Shown here in pieces: positions 12,201 to 23,085 of a stretch of DNA of 64,000 bases. Location of the stretch: contig OY986965.1 in assembly GCA_963920575.1 (NCBI GenBank), positions 2,107,072 through 2,171,071 of the forward strand, written 5' to 3'. Under the pieces are notes generated by a model. That model ran no database searches, had not been told where the DNA came from, and worked only from the letters and a program-made list of their open reading frames with translations. Position numbers and translations under genes: made by a program. The stretch is from Narthecium ossifragum. Taxonomy: Eukaryota; Streptophyta; Magnoliopsida; Dioscoreales; Nartheciaceae. Each line of letters opens with the position of its first letter. Position 1 is the first letter of the stretch.

Positions 12201-12825
12201 ACTACGTTGTGCAACCACCAGGGATCAAGAAACGGCATGTTAGTTGCGGAGAAAACTAGGGACATATGATAACTTTGCATCAAGAATCAAGAGTCTTTAG
12301 CAAGATCTGAGCATCAAAAGTTCAAAAATACTGATCCAAGACTACATCTTTTGTCTCTTGTCACGTATAGCTGCCTGAAAGAAGCAAAATAATAGTTGTT
12401 TAACATTCCAATGAATTGAACATCGAGAATAGGTATAAATGTACGCACAAGAAACACGTCCGGATTTCTTGAAAAAAGACGCAAATTAAGTCCAAACGAG
12501 CACAATTAACTAGAAGATTCATTCTATAAGGTTATAGAGAAACCCCGGATTTAAAACACAAGAAACTCTAGCACCGAGAGTGGTGCTGGGGTATCCAACA
12601 TCGTACCCTTCCTTTGGAGAAGAGGGAGAGGCCCAGGTTGACACTGGACTCCGCCGTCTGGGTGGCAGTATCCGGGGACTGAGAAGACGAGGAAGAGGAA
12701 GAGGAGCAGACGATGAAACCAAGATGAGTCCCTAGAGATCTTTGATGGGTTGTGAGAGGAGTCCACGGCCTCGGGCTCGGGATCGGGCTCCATTGAAGAG
12801 CAGCAGCGGCCATGGCCATGGCCAT
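6205..12825 (-). CDS. LPA1: LOW PSII ACCUMULATION 1, chloroplast TPR protein
   Basis: A thylakoid membrane protein needed for photosystem II assembly (known for Arabidopsis LPA1, which helps D1 handling). Nine exons, in gene order: 12607-12825, 11920-12023, 11660-11795, 11272-11503, 10260-10417, 8815-9003, 8250-8350, 7397-7493, 6205-6279; all junctions are GT-AG and in frame, giving 436 residues (Arabidopsis about 450). Residues 1-55 are a Ser/Ala-rich chloroplast transit peptide starting MAMAMAAAALQW. Two TPR units cover about 60-135 (NLGLSLFSKGRVKDALVQF, then YNKACCHAYRGEGKKAAECL). Membrane spans lie near 185-208 and 228-243. The C-terminal domain includes PGDDVYIILRLDGRVRRSGK and ends LDALLSKLER. 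The start was chosen because it precedes the transit peptide. Intron 5 hosts a 1-kb transposon. It is divergent from RPS21. Confidence 0.95.
9073..10121. mobile_element. Harbinger/Tourist-like element inside LPA1 intron 5
   Basis: 1,049 bp flanked by TAA on both sides (9070-9072 and 10122-10124). The left end GGGGGCGTTTGGTTGC and the inverted right end GGGGCTGTTTGGTTGC match with two differences. Both subterminal regions contain many copies of the near-palindrome TGCATCAGTTGATGCA or TGCATCAGCTGATGCA. No transposase is encoded, so it is non-autonomous. It makes up most of the 1,256-bp intron; without it the intron would be about 200 bp, similar to its neighbours. Splice sites are intact. Confidence 0.85.
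9537..9930. repeat. Three tandem copies of a ~130-bp AT-rich unit
   Basis: Copies start near 9537, 9668 and 9798. Each begins GTAAAGTTTTTT, carries CCACGAATTTTCGGAT and TTCAGATTTTTCGGAATTCA, and ends in ATATTTTAATTCATAT. Identity is very high, so the array is recent. It forms the right-centre of the Harbinger-like element. Confidence 0.9.
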
Positions 12826-13194
12826 TGGAGGGAGTAGACTCTCTCGTTATCCAAAAAAGGAGAAGCTTTTGTACCGTTGGTAGTGGATTTATACGCGTAA
12901 TTATTTAAGAAAGAAACCAAAGAACTTGATTCAATTGATCAGATCGGATGCTATTGAACGAACTAAATCACATCTGATTAACGATCAACGGTAGTAAATA
13001 AGTCACCATCGAAGGAATAAACGGTAATCCACAGCAGGCTCATAAATCCCAGGCGCGGCGGCCGCGTTGATCCGATCTGATTGGATCCAACATCCTATTT
13101 GAAATTTGGGCCCAATCTAAAAGGGTAAAACGGGAACTCCACCCCGAGCTCATAAACCCTAGCGCATATAAAGAGACTGAGAGGGAGCAGCGGG
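12826..13194. promoter_or_regulatory. Compact divergent promoter of LPA1 and RPS21
   Basis: On the RPS21 side: a palindromic site II motif TTGGGCCCAA at 13106-13115, a telo-box AAACCCTAG at 13154-13162 and a TATA box TATAAA at 13167-13172. Site II plus telo-box is the well-known signature of plant ribosomal-protein promoters. The RPS21 start of transcription is probably about 25-30 bp past the TATA. On the LPA1 side I see no clear TATA box. The two start codons are about 820 bp apart, including the RPS21 leader and its intron. Confidence 0.7.
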
Positions 13195-13643
13195 TGCCGG
13201 TTGTTGTTTGGAGATCCGAGAGCGAGAGCGAGAGCGAGAGTTCGTCGGAGGAGGAGGAGGCGAAGGTTTGCTCGAATACCTAAAATTGGTCTCTTTAGCC
13301 TTAGATTTATCAAGTTTTAATTCCTCTTCTTCTATGTATCGATCTTAGGGTTCGGCTATGCTACCTTTGTTACATAGATGTTCGAATTTTTCTCTGGGGT
13401 GTTTGTTCATCACTAGTTTGGTCTCATAGATCTTGGGAGTTTCTTTTCAAGTTATGGTAGTATGTATTTACCTTTTACTCGTTGATTTTGTTTATTAATT
13501 TAGAAATAGAATATACAGGATTCATCAAAGTCGAAGTTTTTAGTTTTTTTGCGCCTTATTTAACTCTGAATCCTTGGCTTTTATTCCTCAGATCGTTGTC
13601 GTCTTCGTTATCACCTTGCCGTGTGATCAGTTCCACTTGCAAG

Positions 13644-14963
13644 ATGCAGAACGAAGAGGGCAAGGTTGTGGATCTTTATATTCCTAGGAAATGGTGAGTA
13701 TTGTTATGCCATGTTCTTCTTTGTATCTATTTAAATCTTGCTTTTTGTTCACGAAAGCAATTTTGATTGAGTCAAATACCTAGCATGTTTTTGCCTTCTA
13801 AATTGCTGTTTTGCAGTTCGGCGACGAACAGGCTCATTACTTCTAAGGACCATGCTTCTGTCCAAATTAATGTCGGGCACTTGGACGAGAACGGAGTGTA
13901 CAGTGGCCAGTTTACGACTTTTGCCCTTTGTGGTTTTATTCGAGCTCAGGTTTGTGCCTCTCATTCCTTTTAGTTAATTGTATTATTGGGCAAACTTTTC
14001 ATTGCGCATCATGGTAGTTTGCTGTCTTCTAAGCACCTTGTTTTTCTATTTCTTGGTGGTTGCATTAAATCAAACTTTTCATCTGCTTTTCAGCTCTGAA
14101 AATAAGAGTTTCTCGGTGCTCAGGAAAAAAAATTGTAGATAGATTGTATCAATGCTTTGCGGTCTGGGAATGTTTATATTTTTTTTCGCCTGTTGCCCGC
14201 TACTAGAATTATCACCAGCACGATCATTGGTCCCTTTTCACCCTTCCAATAGATGTCCAAATGACACAAAACAACAAAGAATGATGAAATCTGCAGTCAG
14301 TTGCTTTTGTTCTGTTTTGTCTGATGGTTGCCAGCTATTGTTTTGACATTGATTTTCACCTCTGACTTCCCCTTTTTTTTATTATCTAATCTCTATCTCT
14401 AGGACTAATCTTCCTCCAGTATTTTAAAATTATGCCAAAATTTGAGGGTTCTATCATAGAACTTTAGGTTATGACCGCGAACTCATCCAATTAACCTTTT
14501 TAACTTGGATCTTTCCTCCTCCTATGTCATCTGGGGTTTGCTGCTGCTTGAGTTTTTGCGAAATACATATGGTTCCAAATACATATGGTTCCGTCTGGGA
14601 TGAATTGGCAATTGATTGCTATTGAGAAAGTTGTGGATCCTTGCTCCATTTACATATGATTGCTCTCTTGCCGTTTCCTCCCTGAAAGTTGTTATTTCAA
14701 ATGATATCTTGGTGCACCTTGGTGAGCTCAAATTTGGCATATGCTCATTGCTTCTTCTTTTCTGATTGCTGCCCAATCTTCTTGTAATGGACCACCCAAT
14801 CAAAAGACTCCGTGTTGTTACCGTGATTCAACAATTTAGTTTACTGTTCACATTGTCTTTATTATGCTAATCCTAGCAATACCTTTTGGCTGCGCAGGGA
14901 GATGCTGATAGCGCTCTGGACAGGCTCTGGCAGAAGAAGAAAGCTGAAGTCCGCCAGCAGTAG
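13644..14963 (+). CDS. RPS21: 40S ribosomal protein S21 (eS21)
   Basis: A small-subunit cytosolic ribosomal protein. Three coding exons, 13644-13693, 13817-13949 and 14898-14963, join in frame to 82 residues, the normal length for plants. The protein starts [17 protein letters not shown] and contains [33 protein letters not shown] and a basic tail ending KKKAEVRQQ. The 5' untranslated region appears to contain an intron at about 13266-13591 (donor AAG/GTTTGC, acceptor TTCCTCAG), common in this gene family. A site II motif, telo-box and TATA lie upstream, fitting coordinated ribosomal-protein expression. Confidence 0.95.
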
Positions 14964-15756
14964 AAACATTGGTGTTGCAATTTTTATCCAGACTCTGTTT
15001 TAGAACTGTTCTAAGAGAGCGGACATGACTCCGGATTGAATCATACTTCTTAAGGGTTTTTTGTTTGGTTACTGAATCTTGATTCAATGAGGTGTAGTAT
15101 GAATGCACAGACCTTTGAATGCTATTTGATCTTTTGGGCTGGCTCTATCCCTCTTTGGTTATGCGCCATTACCTTGCTAGTGACTAGCGTTATATCCATT
15201 CAAGCTTTAGCGAGCCGGGCTAGAAATTTTTTAACATCTAATCGAGCTAGAATTAGAAAGGTCGGTATGATTGAGAAAATCTGATTTTGGGCAACCACAA
15301 AGTTCTTAATGTGATGGGTGATTCAATTGGAAAAAAAGAGACTAATTTGTAAGGAAGTGCGAAGTGCGAAGTGCTCTATTAAAATGGCCCAATAATCATA
15401 CTGCTTGAAATCGGAACGGACTGCTCGACTCCAATCGATCAAATCAGACTACATTGAACAAACCCAGCTGAGCATTATTGAAGAGGCTAGAAAGCGTGCT
15501 TCCGCCGCCGCTGCTACTACAACTGCTGCTTAAGTTTCTGGCATCAATGTTCGCCCCTGCCTAGTTCCTTCAAGGATATCATAGAGAGATGTGGCCACTG
15601 GCTTTTGTCAAGTCCGTGGGCAGTGGATAGATAAAACAATCCCTGTTTTAACATTCTTGGGAACATGAAAAGTTGTGAAAAATGATCATTATTCGTAACG
15701 AAACATAGTTTAGTAAGGTACAACAACAAAATCAGGAGGTGATGCGGAGGTATCTT
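14964..15756. other. Spacer between convergent RPS21 and FOLD genes
   Basis: Contains the 3' ends of both genes, which converge here. A short plus-strand open stretch ends at 15533 with EEARKRASAAAATTT, but no gene context supports it. Confidence 0.5.
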
Positions 15757-17857
15757 TTATTGAGTGATCTTAAACTTCGCACCATCTAAGGTATTCTTGA
15801 GCAACATAGCGACAGTCATTGGGCCGACACCTCCTGGGACTGGAGTCAACCATCCAGCCACTTTACTTGCTTCTTGGAAATCTACGTCTCCAACAAGTCT
15901 ATAACCTGATTTCTTGCTCGGATCGTCAACAGCATTTGTTCCAACATCAATAACTGCAGCACCTGGCTTAATCCAGTCTCCTTTAATCTGCAAACGAAAT
16001 TCAAGTAACATGGAAGAACATTAAAAAAAGACAGAAATGGATCAAAAAGTTTTTTACCCAGAATTTGACATCATCAAATTGATGAATAACAAATGCTTCT
16101 GGCTATTAGTTGATGCAATTGCTGTAACCATTTCAATGATCATCTTCTGAGAATAAAGAATGATTTTCCACCTATTCTTGCTCACATAGAATATAAATAC
16201 TTAGGCATAGTAAAGGAATGGATTTGCAAGGTGTAGATACCATCATAGGTTGTCCAGCTGCAGCTATAACAATGTCGGCTGCACGAATGGTGCTTTCAGC
16301 ATCTTGAGTGTGAGAATGAACAATGGTTATAGTTGCATCTGCTTTCAACAGAAGCAATGCCACAGGCAGTCCAACTATATTGCTCCGGCCAACTATAACA
16401 GCTCTTTTTCCTCTTACGCTTATTCCACTCCTCGATAGAAGTTCAAGACATCCCTGTAAACAAAATCAAACAAACAAGAGAAAACACTTCATGCTTGAAA
16501 GGGCAATGAGTTTCTTTTGGTATATTAGAATCTATTAATTGTGGCATCAAAGTAAAGTGTTCAAGCAATCAAGGTTTTGGAATCAAGATATAAGTTCACA
16601 ACAAACTAGTAAAAGAATACCTTCGGAGTGCAGGGTTGAAATAAGGGCTCTCTGCCTTTCATCGCAAGCTTGCCAATATTCAAGGGATGGAATCCATCCA
16701 CATCTTTCTCAATGCTGATTTCACTTAAGACTCTTTCTTCATTTATGTGTTTAGGCAACGGAAGCTGAACCAGGATTCCTAAAATCGAGTCATGATGGCA
16801 ATCCATCAAACATCTTGCATCATATCTGGTTAGGTCAAGCACTACAAATTACTATGATTCTGGTCAATTTTGTCTCTGTTGCGACCCTTGGCTCATTGCC
16901 ATATTAGATTACAAGTTCAGGAAAGGAATTTCACTCCAGTAGAATCAGTACAAATAAGCATGTATGACAAGATATATAAGAACATAAAATTTGCTGTTCC
17001 TGCTCATTTTCTTCTCAATTTTTAAGCACATTTATTCTATCAGTGAATGCATAGTTGTACAGCAACTCATCAACAGCCAGTTTCTTCATATAATAGAAAA
17101 CATTCAACCCAACAAATACCTACTCACTGAAGAATACCCTCTTACTGAAAATTGTTATGCCCAACTCCTGCCAATTCTTGCCACTATTTTGTTTATGATC
17201 AGATGTCCAACCTATTAATGTTCAAAAATTTCTCAAAACATGTGGACTTGTAATAATAACCTATATGTCAAATTCTAGAACATGAATTCATCATCTTATA
17301 CATAAATTGCTTGCTTGCATTGATCCAAATAGCTCTTACAAGTTGAACCAAATAACTTAAATGTCGATAACATAAACCATTAAGCAAACTGGGATTCTCA
17401 GCTCTAAACCTAGATGGCAAAAATTCAATAATATAAACAAAGCAAGATCACCAACAAGAGAACTACCCCAGCTAAATTAGCAAACTTTATATATAATAAC
17501 ACAAAAGGAATTCCTTTTAGTTCAAAAGGAGTATAATGGCATCATCACAGTATTGCACAAGAGAGGGATCAAAACCGAACCATGGACGTCGGGGTTTCCG
17601 TTGAGCTGGTGAACTTGGTCGATTAGATCGGTCTCGGAGACGTCCTCGGGAAGGTCGACATCGATGGACCGGATCCCGACCTCGGCGCAGGCCTTGCGCT
17701 TCATGGAGACGTAGCTCTGCGAGTCCTTCCGGGTCCCGACGATCACCACGGCGAGGCCGGGGACCTTGCCGTACTCCTCCGCGAGGGACCTCACCTCCGC
17801 GCCGATCTCGTTCCGGATAGTCTGGGCTATCGCCTTCCCGTCTATGATCGTCGCCAT
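15757..17857 (-). CDS. FOLD: Bifunctional methylenetetrahydrofolate dehydrogenase/cyclohydrolase
   Basis: Interconverts 5,10-methylene-THF, 5,10-methenyl-THF and 10-formyl-THF in one-carbon metabolism, using NADP. Four exons, 17581-17857, 16621-16778, 16241-16453, 15757-15987, give 292 residues (plant cytosolic isoform about 299). The N-terminus [15 protein letters not shown] has no transit peptide, so this is probably the cytosolic isoform (Arabidopsis FOLD2-like). The catalytic Y-x3-K pair is Y49/K53 in [10 protein letters not shown]. Other marks are [25 protein letters not shown], the dinucleotide-binding [10 protein letters not shown] and [15 protein letters not shown]. Exon 1 is very GC-rich and the others are not. 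The first donor, CATG/GTTCGG, is a weak but GT-type site. Confidence 0.96.
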
Positions 17858-17888
17858 CCTCGGCGAATCGAAGCCGGGGTGGAAGAGA

Positions 17889-17930
17889 TCGAGAGAGAGA
17901 GAGAGATCGAGAGAGAGAGAGAGAGAGATG
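17889..17930. repeat. GA microsatellite in FOLD leader
   Basis: GAGAGA runs interrupted once by TC, 30-70 bp upstream of the FOLD start codon; on the transcribed strand this is CT-rich. CT-rich leaders are frequent in plants. Confidence 0.8.
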
Positions 17931-17997
17931 TGAGGGCTTCGAGCTTCGAGAGTGGGTAGCTATAGCCGAGTAGTACACTGGGAGTTAGCCTCGGGAT

Positions 17998-18084
17998 GGA
18001 AGTGGGCTGTAATCGAACCAGGCTTAATCGAGTAGCTCGGGCTAAGGCCCAGTTAAGCTGGGCTCTAGCCCGATGGAGCCTTCG
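17998..18084. promoter_or_regulatory. GGGCT-rich repeat upstream of FOLD
   Basis: Contains GTGGGCTGTAATCG, TAGCTCGGGCTAAGGCCCAG and TTAAGCTGGGCTCTAGCCCG. GGGCT/AGCCC motifs in both orientations resemble site II elements. About 55 bp is homologous to the segment upstream of the AlaX-like gene (see 23988-24047). Confidence 0.5.
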
Positions 18085-18551
18085 GATGGAGGTAGTATGG
18101 TTGGATTGATTTGGATTTGGTGACTGTATAATCCAACCTATATCTTAGAGCTATATAACAGATAATTTAAAATCCTCTAGGAAATTAAATTAACTCTAAT
18201 TATTTGAACTGATTCTAGAAATAATGGCCATATTTCTTTTGATTAGTTGATTAATTTTACTTTGGTCGAATTCGGATTCAATAGGGTAGGGAGATTGCGA
18301 TGGGATATGTCTTAAAACTCTAATGTTTTACATGCTAGACTCTAACACGCTCAAGGAATAATGAGAAAATTATCCTAGGTTGGTCGAATCATAATTAACT
18401 GGTTGATTAATTTTCTTTTGACTTGAATTCATATTGGGTAGCATTTTTTTTTGTTTCTTAACACAATATCGTAAAGATTTTTCTTCGGTAAGGGATAAAT
18501 TTAGCCTAGATTTTTGGCAATGAAAACCAATAAAGAGGAGTTTAAATACAA
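18085..18551. other. AT-rich spacer, no gene seen
   Basis: Two diverged copies of a phrase containing TTGATTAATTTT followed by GAATTC occur at about 18245 and 18403. No coding signal. Confidence 0.4.
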
Positions 18552-18770
18552 ATATATATATATATCATTCTTATATGAGGCTATGGTTATAAGTGAAACT
18601 TTTGTTGTCTTACGTGGCGGGAGAATGTTCTAGATGGAGCCTATGTGGCGGCTATGTGACATGATAATTCTAGGTTGAGGGGAATTTAGTGAAAGAGAGT
18701 TATTGGGTGGGGTTGGTGGTTACCCTGCTATGTGACAAGGACACAACTAGTATATATATATATATACATG
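18552..18770. repeat. Dispersed repeat, copy 1
   Basis: Starts at CATTCTTATATGAGG and ends at ACACAACTAGTATATATA. A homologous copy lies at 42203-42397 in the same orientation, sharing GGGAGAATGT, TATGTGACATGAT and AGTTATTGGGTGG. It is flanked by TA repeats. Family is unknown; the CTAG-T end leaves a Helitron-like origin possible. Confidence 0.7.
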
Positions 18771-18786
18771 ACAGAGGCACAACTAG

Positions 18787-18818
<32 letters not shown>

Positions 18819-19371
18819 CAAAAATCCACCTATGAGATAGCGTAGTATAATTCTGAATACTAATCAAATCATTTACTGCATTAAACATTTTATATAGAAG
18901 CGCACACAAATAATAAATATTTCACGTGAGTCGTCAAACAAATTCAAGCTCAACATATGAGGGAGCATGCTGGAATATAATTAAAACGATAGTTTTTTTT
19001 TCGTATAATTGGTGATTTAATCAGTTATATATGTTGGTGTTTTAACTTTTAAGAGTGGAAGATCATATAAATTATATCTTACACTCCATATTAACTCCAG
19101 CCTATATATTTTGGCTTTCTATTTTTTTTTCATTTGAATCAATGCTTTTCAGCCAAAAAAAAGTTCAGAAAATCTTGTGAAAACCATAAATAAGATTTCC
19201 CATCAAAGTTGTTTCCATGAGTAATTTTACACCTGATTATTATAACAGTTTTCATTCCACCAAACCAAGAACAATTAAAGGAAACCATATATATATACCA
19301 TGCATGGAAGATTGGAAGCTTGTGATTAATATGTTATATATATGTTTACAAGCTTGTTGCATAGATCTCTC
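18771..19371. other. Spacer downstream of small gene
   Basis: AT-rich with TA microsatellites (18785-18808). It must contain the 3' end of the minus-strand small gene; nothing else recognised. Confidence 0.4.
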
Positions 19372-19602
19372 TCATGTATGGCTCCAAGGCCCCAAAAACA
19401 TCACTCTTCTTATAGGATCCTCGAAACCGGACCCTTTCCGGCGGTCGATCCCGCCGGAGCACGAGGTTTCACACCCCTTCCGAGCCGCCACCATCGCCGG
19501 AGAAGCCATGGCTGCGCTATACACCTTCTTCACCTGATCTCCAATAGCTCTCTTCAACTCAGCGCTCAAAGAGCCCTCCCCATTTATGTGTGGTGGCTTC
19601 AT
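19372..19602 (-). CDS. Small protein of unknown function, 76 residues
   Basis: A single-exon frame from ATG at 19602 to TGA at 19372. It begins MKPPHINGEGSLSAELKRAI, is basic in the middle (MVAARKGCETSCSGGIDRRK) and ends RRVMFLGPWSHT. There is no signal peptide or membrane span. Support for a real gene: a TATA box about 50 bp upstream of the ATG at the right spacing for a short leader, GC-rich codon use unlike its AT-rich surroundings, and a C-terminus that looks like a conserved plant tail, though I cannot name the family with certainty. It could also be a captured or degraded fragment. Confidence 0.55.
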   Translation of the reverse strand: MKPPHINGEGSLSAELKRAIGDQVKKVYSAAMASPAMVAARKGCETSCSGGIDRRKGSGFEDPIRRVMFLGPWSHT

Positions 19603-19650
19603 TCTGCTGTTCTTGTATTCCTGGAGCCTTTGGCACTCAGGATGGGTGGC

Positions 19651-19658
19651 TTTTTATA
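19651..19658 (-). promoter_or_regulatory. TATA box of the small gene
   Basis: Minus-strand TATAAAAA, 49-56 bp upstream of the ATG at 19602. With a start of transcription about 30 bp further on, the leader would be about 20-25 nt. Confidence 0.6.
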
Positions 19659-19659
19659 G

Positions 19660-20410
19660 ATGGATTTGGCCCTTCTGCCAGTGGTCCGGCAGGAGGCTCA
19701 TGTGGTGGCGCATCCACTTAGTGGGGATAAGGTTCGCCGGTCGCCGTCGGGGGGCCCGCCCACTGCCGGATTATTCACGCCGGCGGACCTTTTGATTCTT
19801 GTCCATTTGTCTCCTTTTTCTCCATTATGGTCCCATGACAGCACTGATCTTGGATGGCAAAGCCGAAGTGGACTTCTCTAGTATTATCTATATGTATATA
19901 ATTTTTCAGGAATACAACCCCGCCTATCGCTATATTGCCAAACGCCTAACTGGTGGTATTTGCATCCCGGCCCCCTCTTTTTGGTTTAGAGGTTTTGATG
20001 CAGACCAAGTCCAGATCAAGACCTGGCTGAGCCTGATCCGGAGAGACTTCCTAGGTGTTCATGTCGTGTTCAAACTCCCTCAGTACGAATCGGATCTCCG
20101 TACGATCGTGACCGTCGGATGGGCATAAGTTTTGACCACGATGTCCGATCGGGGCGTGTGACTAGCTGTTTCGACTGGCTCGACGAGCCCCATGAGATTC
20201 CTTTTCTCTCCATGACCTCGGCCTTCAAAAATCCAGATTCCTTTTCTTTATGGCCAAAAAATCCGTTTTAGTGTAAAACTTTCATTTTTAAACAGGTTTT
20301 CGGTCGTTACTATTTTTAGCATGTTTTCTTATTTTTCTAGCCCTTTTTTTTAAATTCAGGATTGGTTCATTAGTTATTGGGTTTGAGTTTAATTCTTGAT
20401 TTGAGTTCAT
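19660..20410. other. Spacer upstream of small gene
   Basis: GC-richer up to about 20200 and then T-rich. Short plus-strand open frames show no recognisable similarity. Confidence 0.4.
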
Positions 20411-23085
20411 CTACAAGATTTTTTTTTGTTTGATGAGTTGAGCCACCAAGGCTAACAAGACCTACAAGATACTATCTAGGGCGGTGATGTCGTCTTCCAA
20501 TGCCCAATATAGAGGCACTTGCGAGCGGCGACATCAACGGGCAACCCCATCCGCCTTACAATTGTCTTGCCTAGGGATGTACACAAAAACCAAGCTCTCA
20601 AATTGTATCCCAGCTCCCCATATTTCGAGTAGAACTAATTTTACATGATGCGGCCAGATCATCCGACTTTGCAACAACTCCACCGCCATCTTCGAATCTG
20701 ACTCAACCAGTAACTAGGTGATGCCATTCTCCTTAGCCCAGCTGATCCCATAATAAATAGCCTTCAACTCAGTGTGCAAGACAGAGTTTGCATCAATTGG
20801 CATTCCCATCGCCCAGATTGCCTCATCACCCTTCATTTCCACTGCTCCAACAGCAGCCCGACACTTCCCTTGACCGAAGGATGCATCCACCTGCAGCAGT
20901 CTTGCCTGTCCTCTATTTATAGCAGCAGTGTGAACCACCTCTTTGTTCAAGAATTCTTTAGCTAATCTGCAGGCCTTCATCGCAACCTTCTTCGTTGATT
21001 CTCCCTTCCCTTAAAAAATGACACAATTGCGATCTTTCCAAATCTGCCACATAGCATAAGCAACATAAGACTTCAACATCCTTCCATCCTCTTTATTCGG
21101 AGATTTGAGTAGCAGGTCTAAGAAGTCATCTGCTCCCCAATCCTCACAAGGTTTATCAATTTCCTTCATCACCAAGGCCAAGACTTCATTGGCGAATTCG
21201 CATTCTATGAGAGCATGTGTGATATTCTCTGCTATTGTTCCACACCTTGGACATAAAGTATCTGACACTACTCTACACCTCCACATAGCCTCCTTTACAT
21301 GTAACTTACCATGCAAAACATGCCATAAGAATTGTCTAACTCTTGGGCCGGTTGGCAATTTCCATAGATTCCTCCACACAGTCATGTGTTCAAACCTCTC
21401 TTCCTGGATCCTGTCCTTCACCAAGTATGCATATGCAGAGCCAGTAGTGACAGAACCAGAGCCATGCAAAGTCCATCGGCAGCAGTCCCATGTTTGCATC
21501 TCTTCTTATTGGAATTTTAAGGATCTCCTACACCAAAGAGTCATGCCCAAATTATGTTATTTTATCTGCATTCCAATTAGGGGTGGCAATTCGGGTCGTG
21601 ACCCGTGAACCCGACCCGAAATAAACGGGTTCGGGTTTGGTATAACCGGGTTCGGGTCATAAACGGGTCGACCCGTTTATGACCCGTGAATAAACGGGTC
21701 GGGTCGGGTTGACCCGCGGGTTACACGGGTCAACCCATTTAACCCGTTTATCCCTTACCTAGCTACCCATTCAGCCATCCAACCATCCAGCCATCCCATG
21801 GGCCACTAGGCCCACTACCCAAGCCCACTACCCAAGCCCAACCTCTCCTCCACTCCTCTTCCCCACCCACCGGCGCCCTCTTCCTCCCCCCCCCCTCCAC
21901 TCCTCTTCCCCTCTCCTCTCGGACCTCTCTCCCCGGCGCAGTCTTCCTCTCCCCCCCCCCCCCCTCCCGGCGCCCTCTTCCCCAACCCCGGCGCCCGATC
22001 TCCACTACAAGTCTCCCCCCCGGCGCCCTCTTCCTCTCCCCCCCCCTCCCGGCGCCCTCTTCCTCTCCCCCCCCCCGGCGCCCTCTTCCTCTCCCCCCCC
22101 CCTCCCGGCGCCCTCTTCCCCACCCCGCGGCCCCCTGGTCCTCCACGGCCTCCGCCCCCCGCTCCTTCCCGTCGCCACGAAGCGGATCCGACCACGAAGC
22201 GGCCAAATCCGGCCAGATCTTGCCAGATCCGACCAGATCCGGCCGGATCTGGCTGTTTGCCGGCCTGATCCGGCCGGATCTGGCTGTTTGCCGGCCAGAT
22301 CCGGCCGGATCTTGCTGTTTGCCGCCCAGATCCGGCCGGTTCCCTCTGGGTCGTGGCGGGTCGGGTCGGGTTGACCCGTTTATAATTGGGTCGGGTTCGG
22401 GTTTATAAACCTGACCCGTTTAATAAACGGGTCGGGTTCGGGTTTGGTGTTTTGTTAAACGGGTCAGTGTATGACCCGACCCGAACCCGACCCGCGAACC
22501 CGAATTGCCACCCCTGATTCCAATCAGATCCCTCCTGGAGATCCCCAACCACTGCATTGAAAAAGTTACTTGAACAATTGAAGGGCATGGGAGCAGTGGC
22601 TAAGCATCCAATTTCCAGGCAATTAGCATGGATTACACTTAGAGCACTCCCATTCCCAGGTCTACAAGGCAGTCTCTTCTGAACACAGTCCGCAGCCTCA
22701 CAAAGCCCTTTCCAATGCGAAGAAGCAACATCACTCATACCTCTTTTTGAAGGTAATATGTTCTTTCCATTTGTATTTTACTTTTGACAGTCTTTTCCAG
22801 ATACTATCGTTCTCCCACAAGAAATTCACCATCCTAGTCATTTTCAGGGCTTTTTGCCACAGCCGCAAATCTTTCACGCCCAAGCCACCAACTTCAGGTG
22901 GAGAGCAAAAACATTCCAGGCAATGTTAGATATGCTCGACCCCTTACCTTTCCAAAGAAAGCTCCTACATATGCCCTCCATTCTTTTAATCACCCCCATT
23001 GGCACCTTTGTCGAAGTCATGACATAACCCGGGATGGATTGTAACGCAGACTTTAGCAAAGTAACCCTTCTCGCCTCCGAGATAT
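20411..23085 (-). mobile_element. 5'-truncated LINE (non-LTR retrotransposon) with nested hAT
   Basis: Minus-strand remnants in LINE order: reverse transcriptase C-terminal part (22874-23080, RRVTLLKSALQSIPGYVM and FLWKGKG), zinc-binding region (21011-21499, VWRNLWKLPTGPRVRQFLWH then CPRCGTIAENITHALIECEF), and RNase H (20714-20980, LLQVDASFGQGKCRAAVG and HTELKAIYYGISWAKENG). The 3' end is a T-rich tract near 20411-20430, followed by GAGTTGAGCCACCAAGGCTA, a variant of the LINE terminus seen at three other places here. Stop codons and frameshifts show it is dead. The 5' part is missing from about 23085, and no target duplication was found. Confidence 0.85.
21578..22516. mobile_element. hAT-type element inserted in the LINE
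   Basis: 939 bp with ends TAGGGGTGGCAATTCGGGT and, inverted, CAGGGGTGGCAATTCGGGT, flanked by the identical 8-bp duplication ATTCCAAT (21570-21577 and 22517-22524). These are hAT hallmarks. Subterminal zones carry many ACCCGACCC / GGGTCGGGT units. No transposase frame is present; the GC-rich centre holds repeats of CCCGGCGCCCTCTTCCTC (about 21867-22130) and of ATCCGGCCGGATCTGGCTGT (about 22240-22345). The long open frames on the minus strand here are by-products of this low-complexity sequence. Confidence 0.9.

Noticed and set aside
15395..15533. Plus-strand open stretch ending EEARKRASAAAATTTAA as a possible last exon
   Set aside because: Only about 45 residues, no start codon, splice partner or family match, and it lies between two convergent genes.
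21763..22206. Long minus-strand frames (147 and 126 residues, Gly/Arg/Glu-rich)
   Set aside because: They arise from C-rich low-complexity tandem repeats inside the hAT element and are open in more than one frame.
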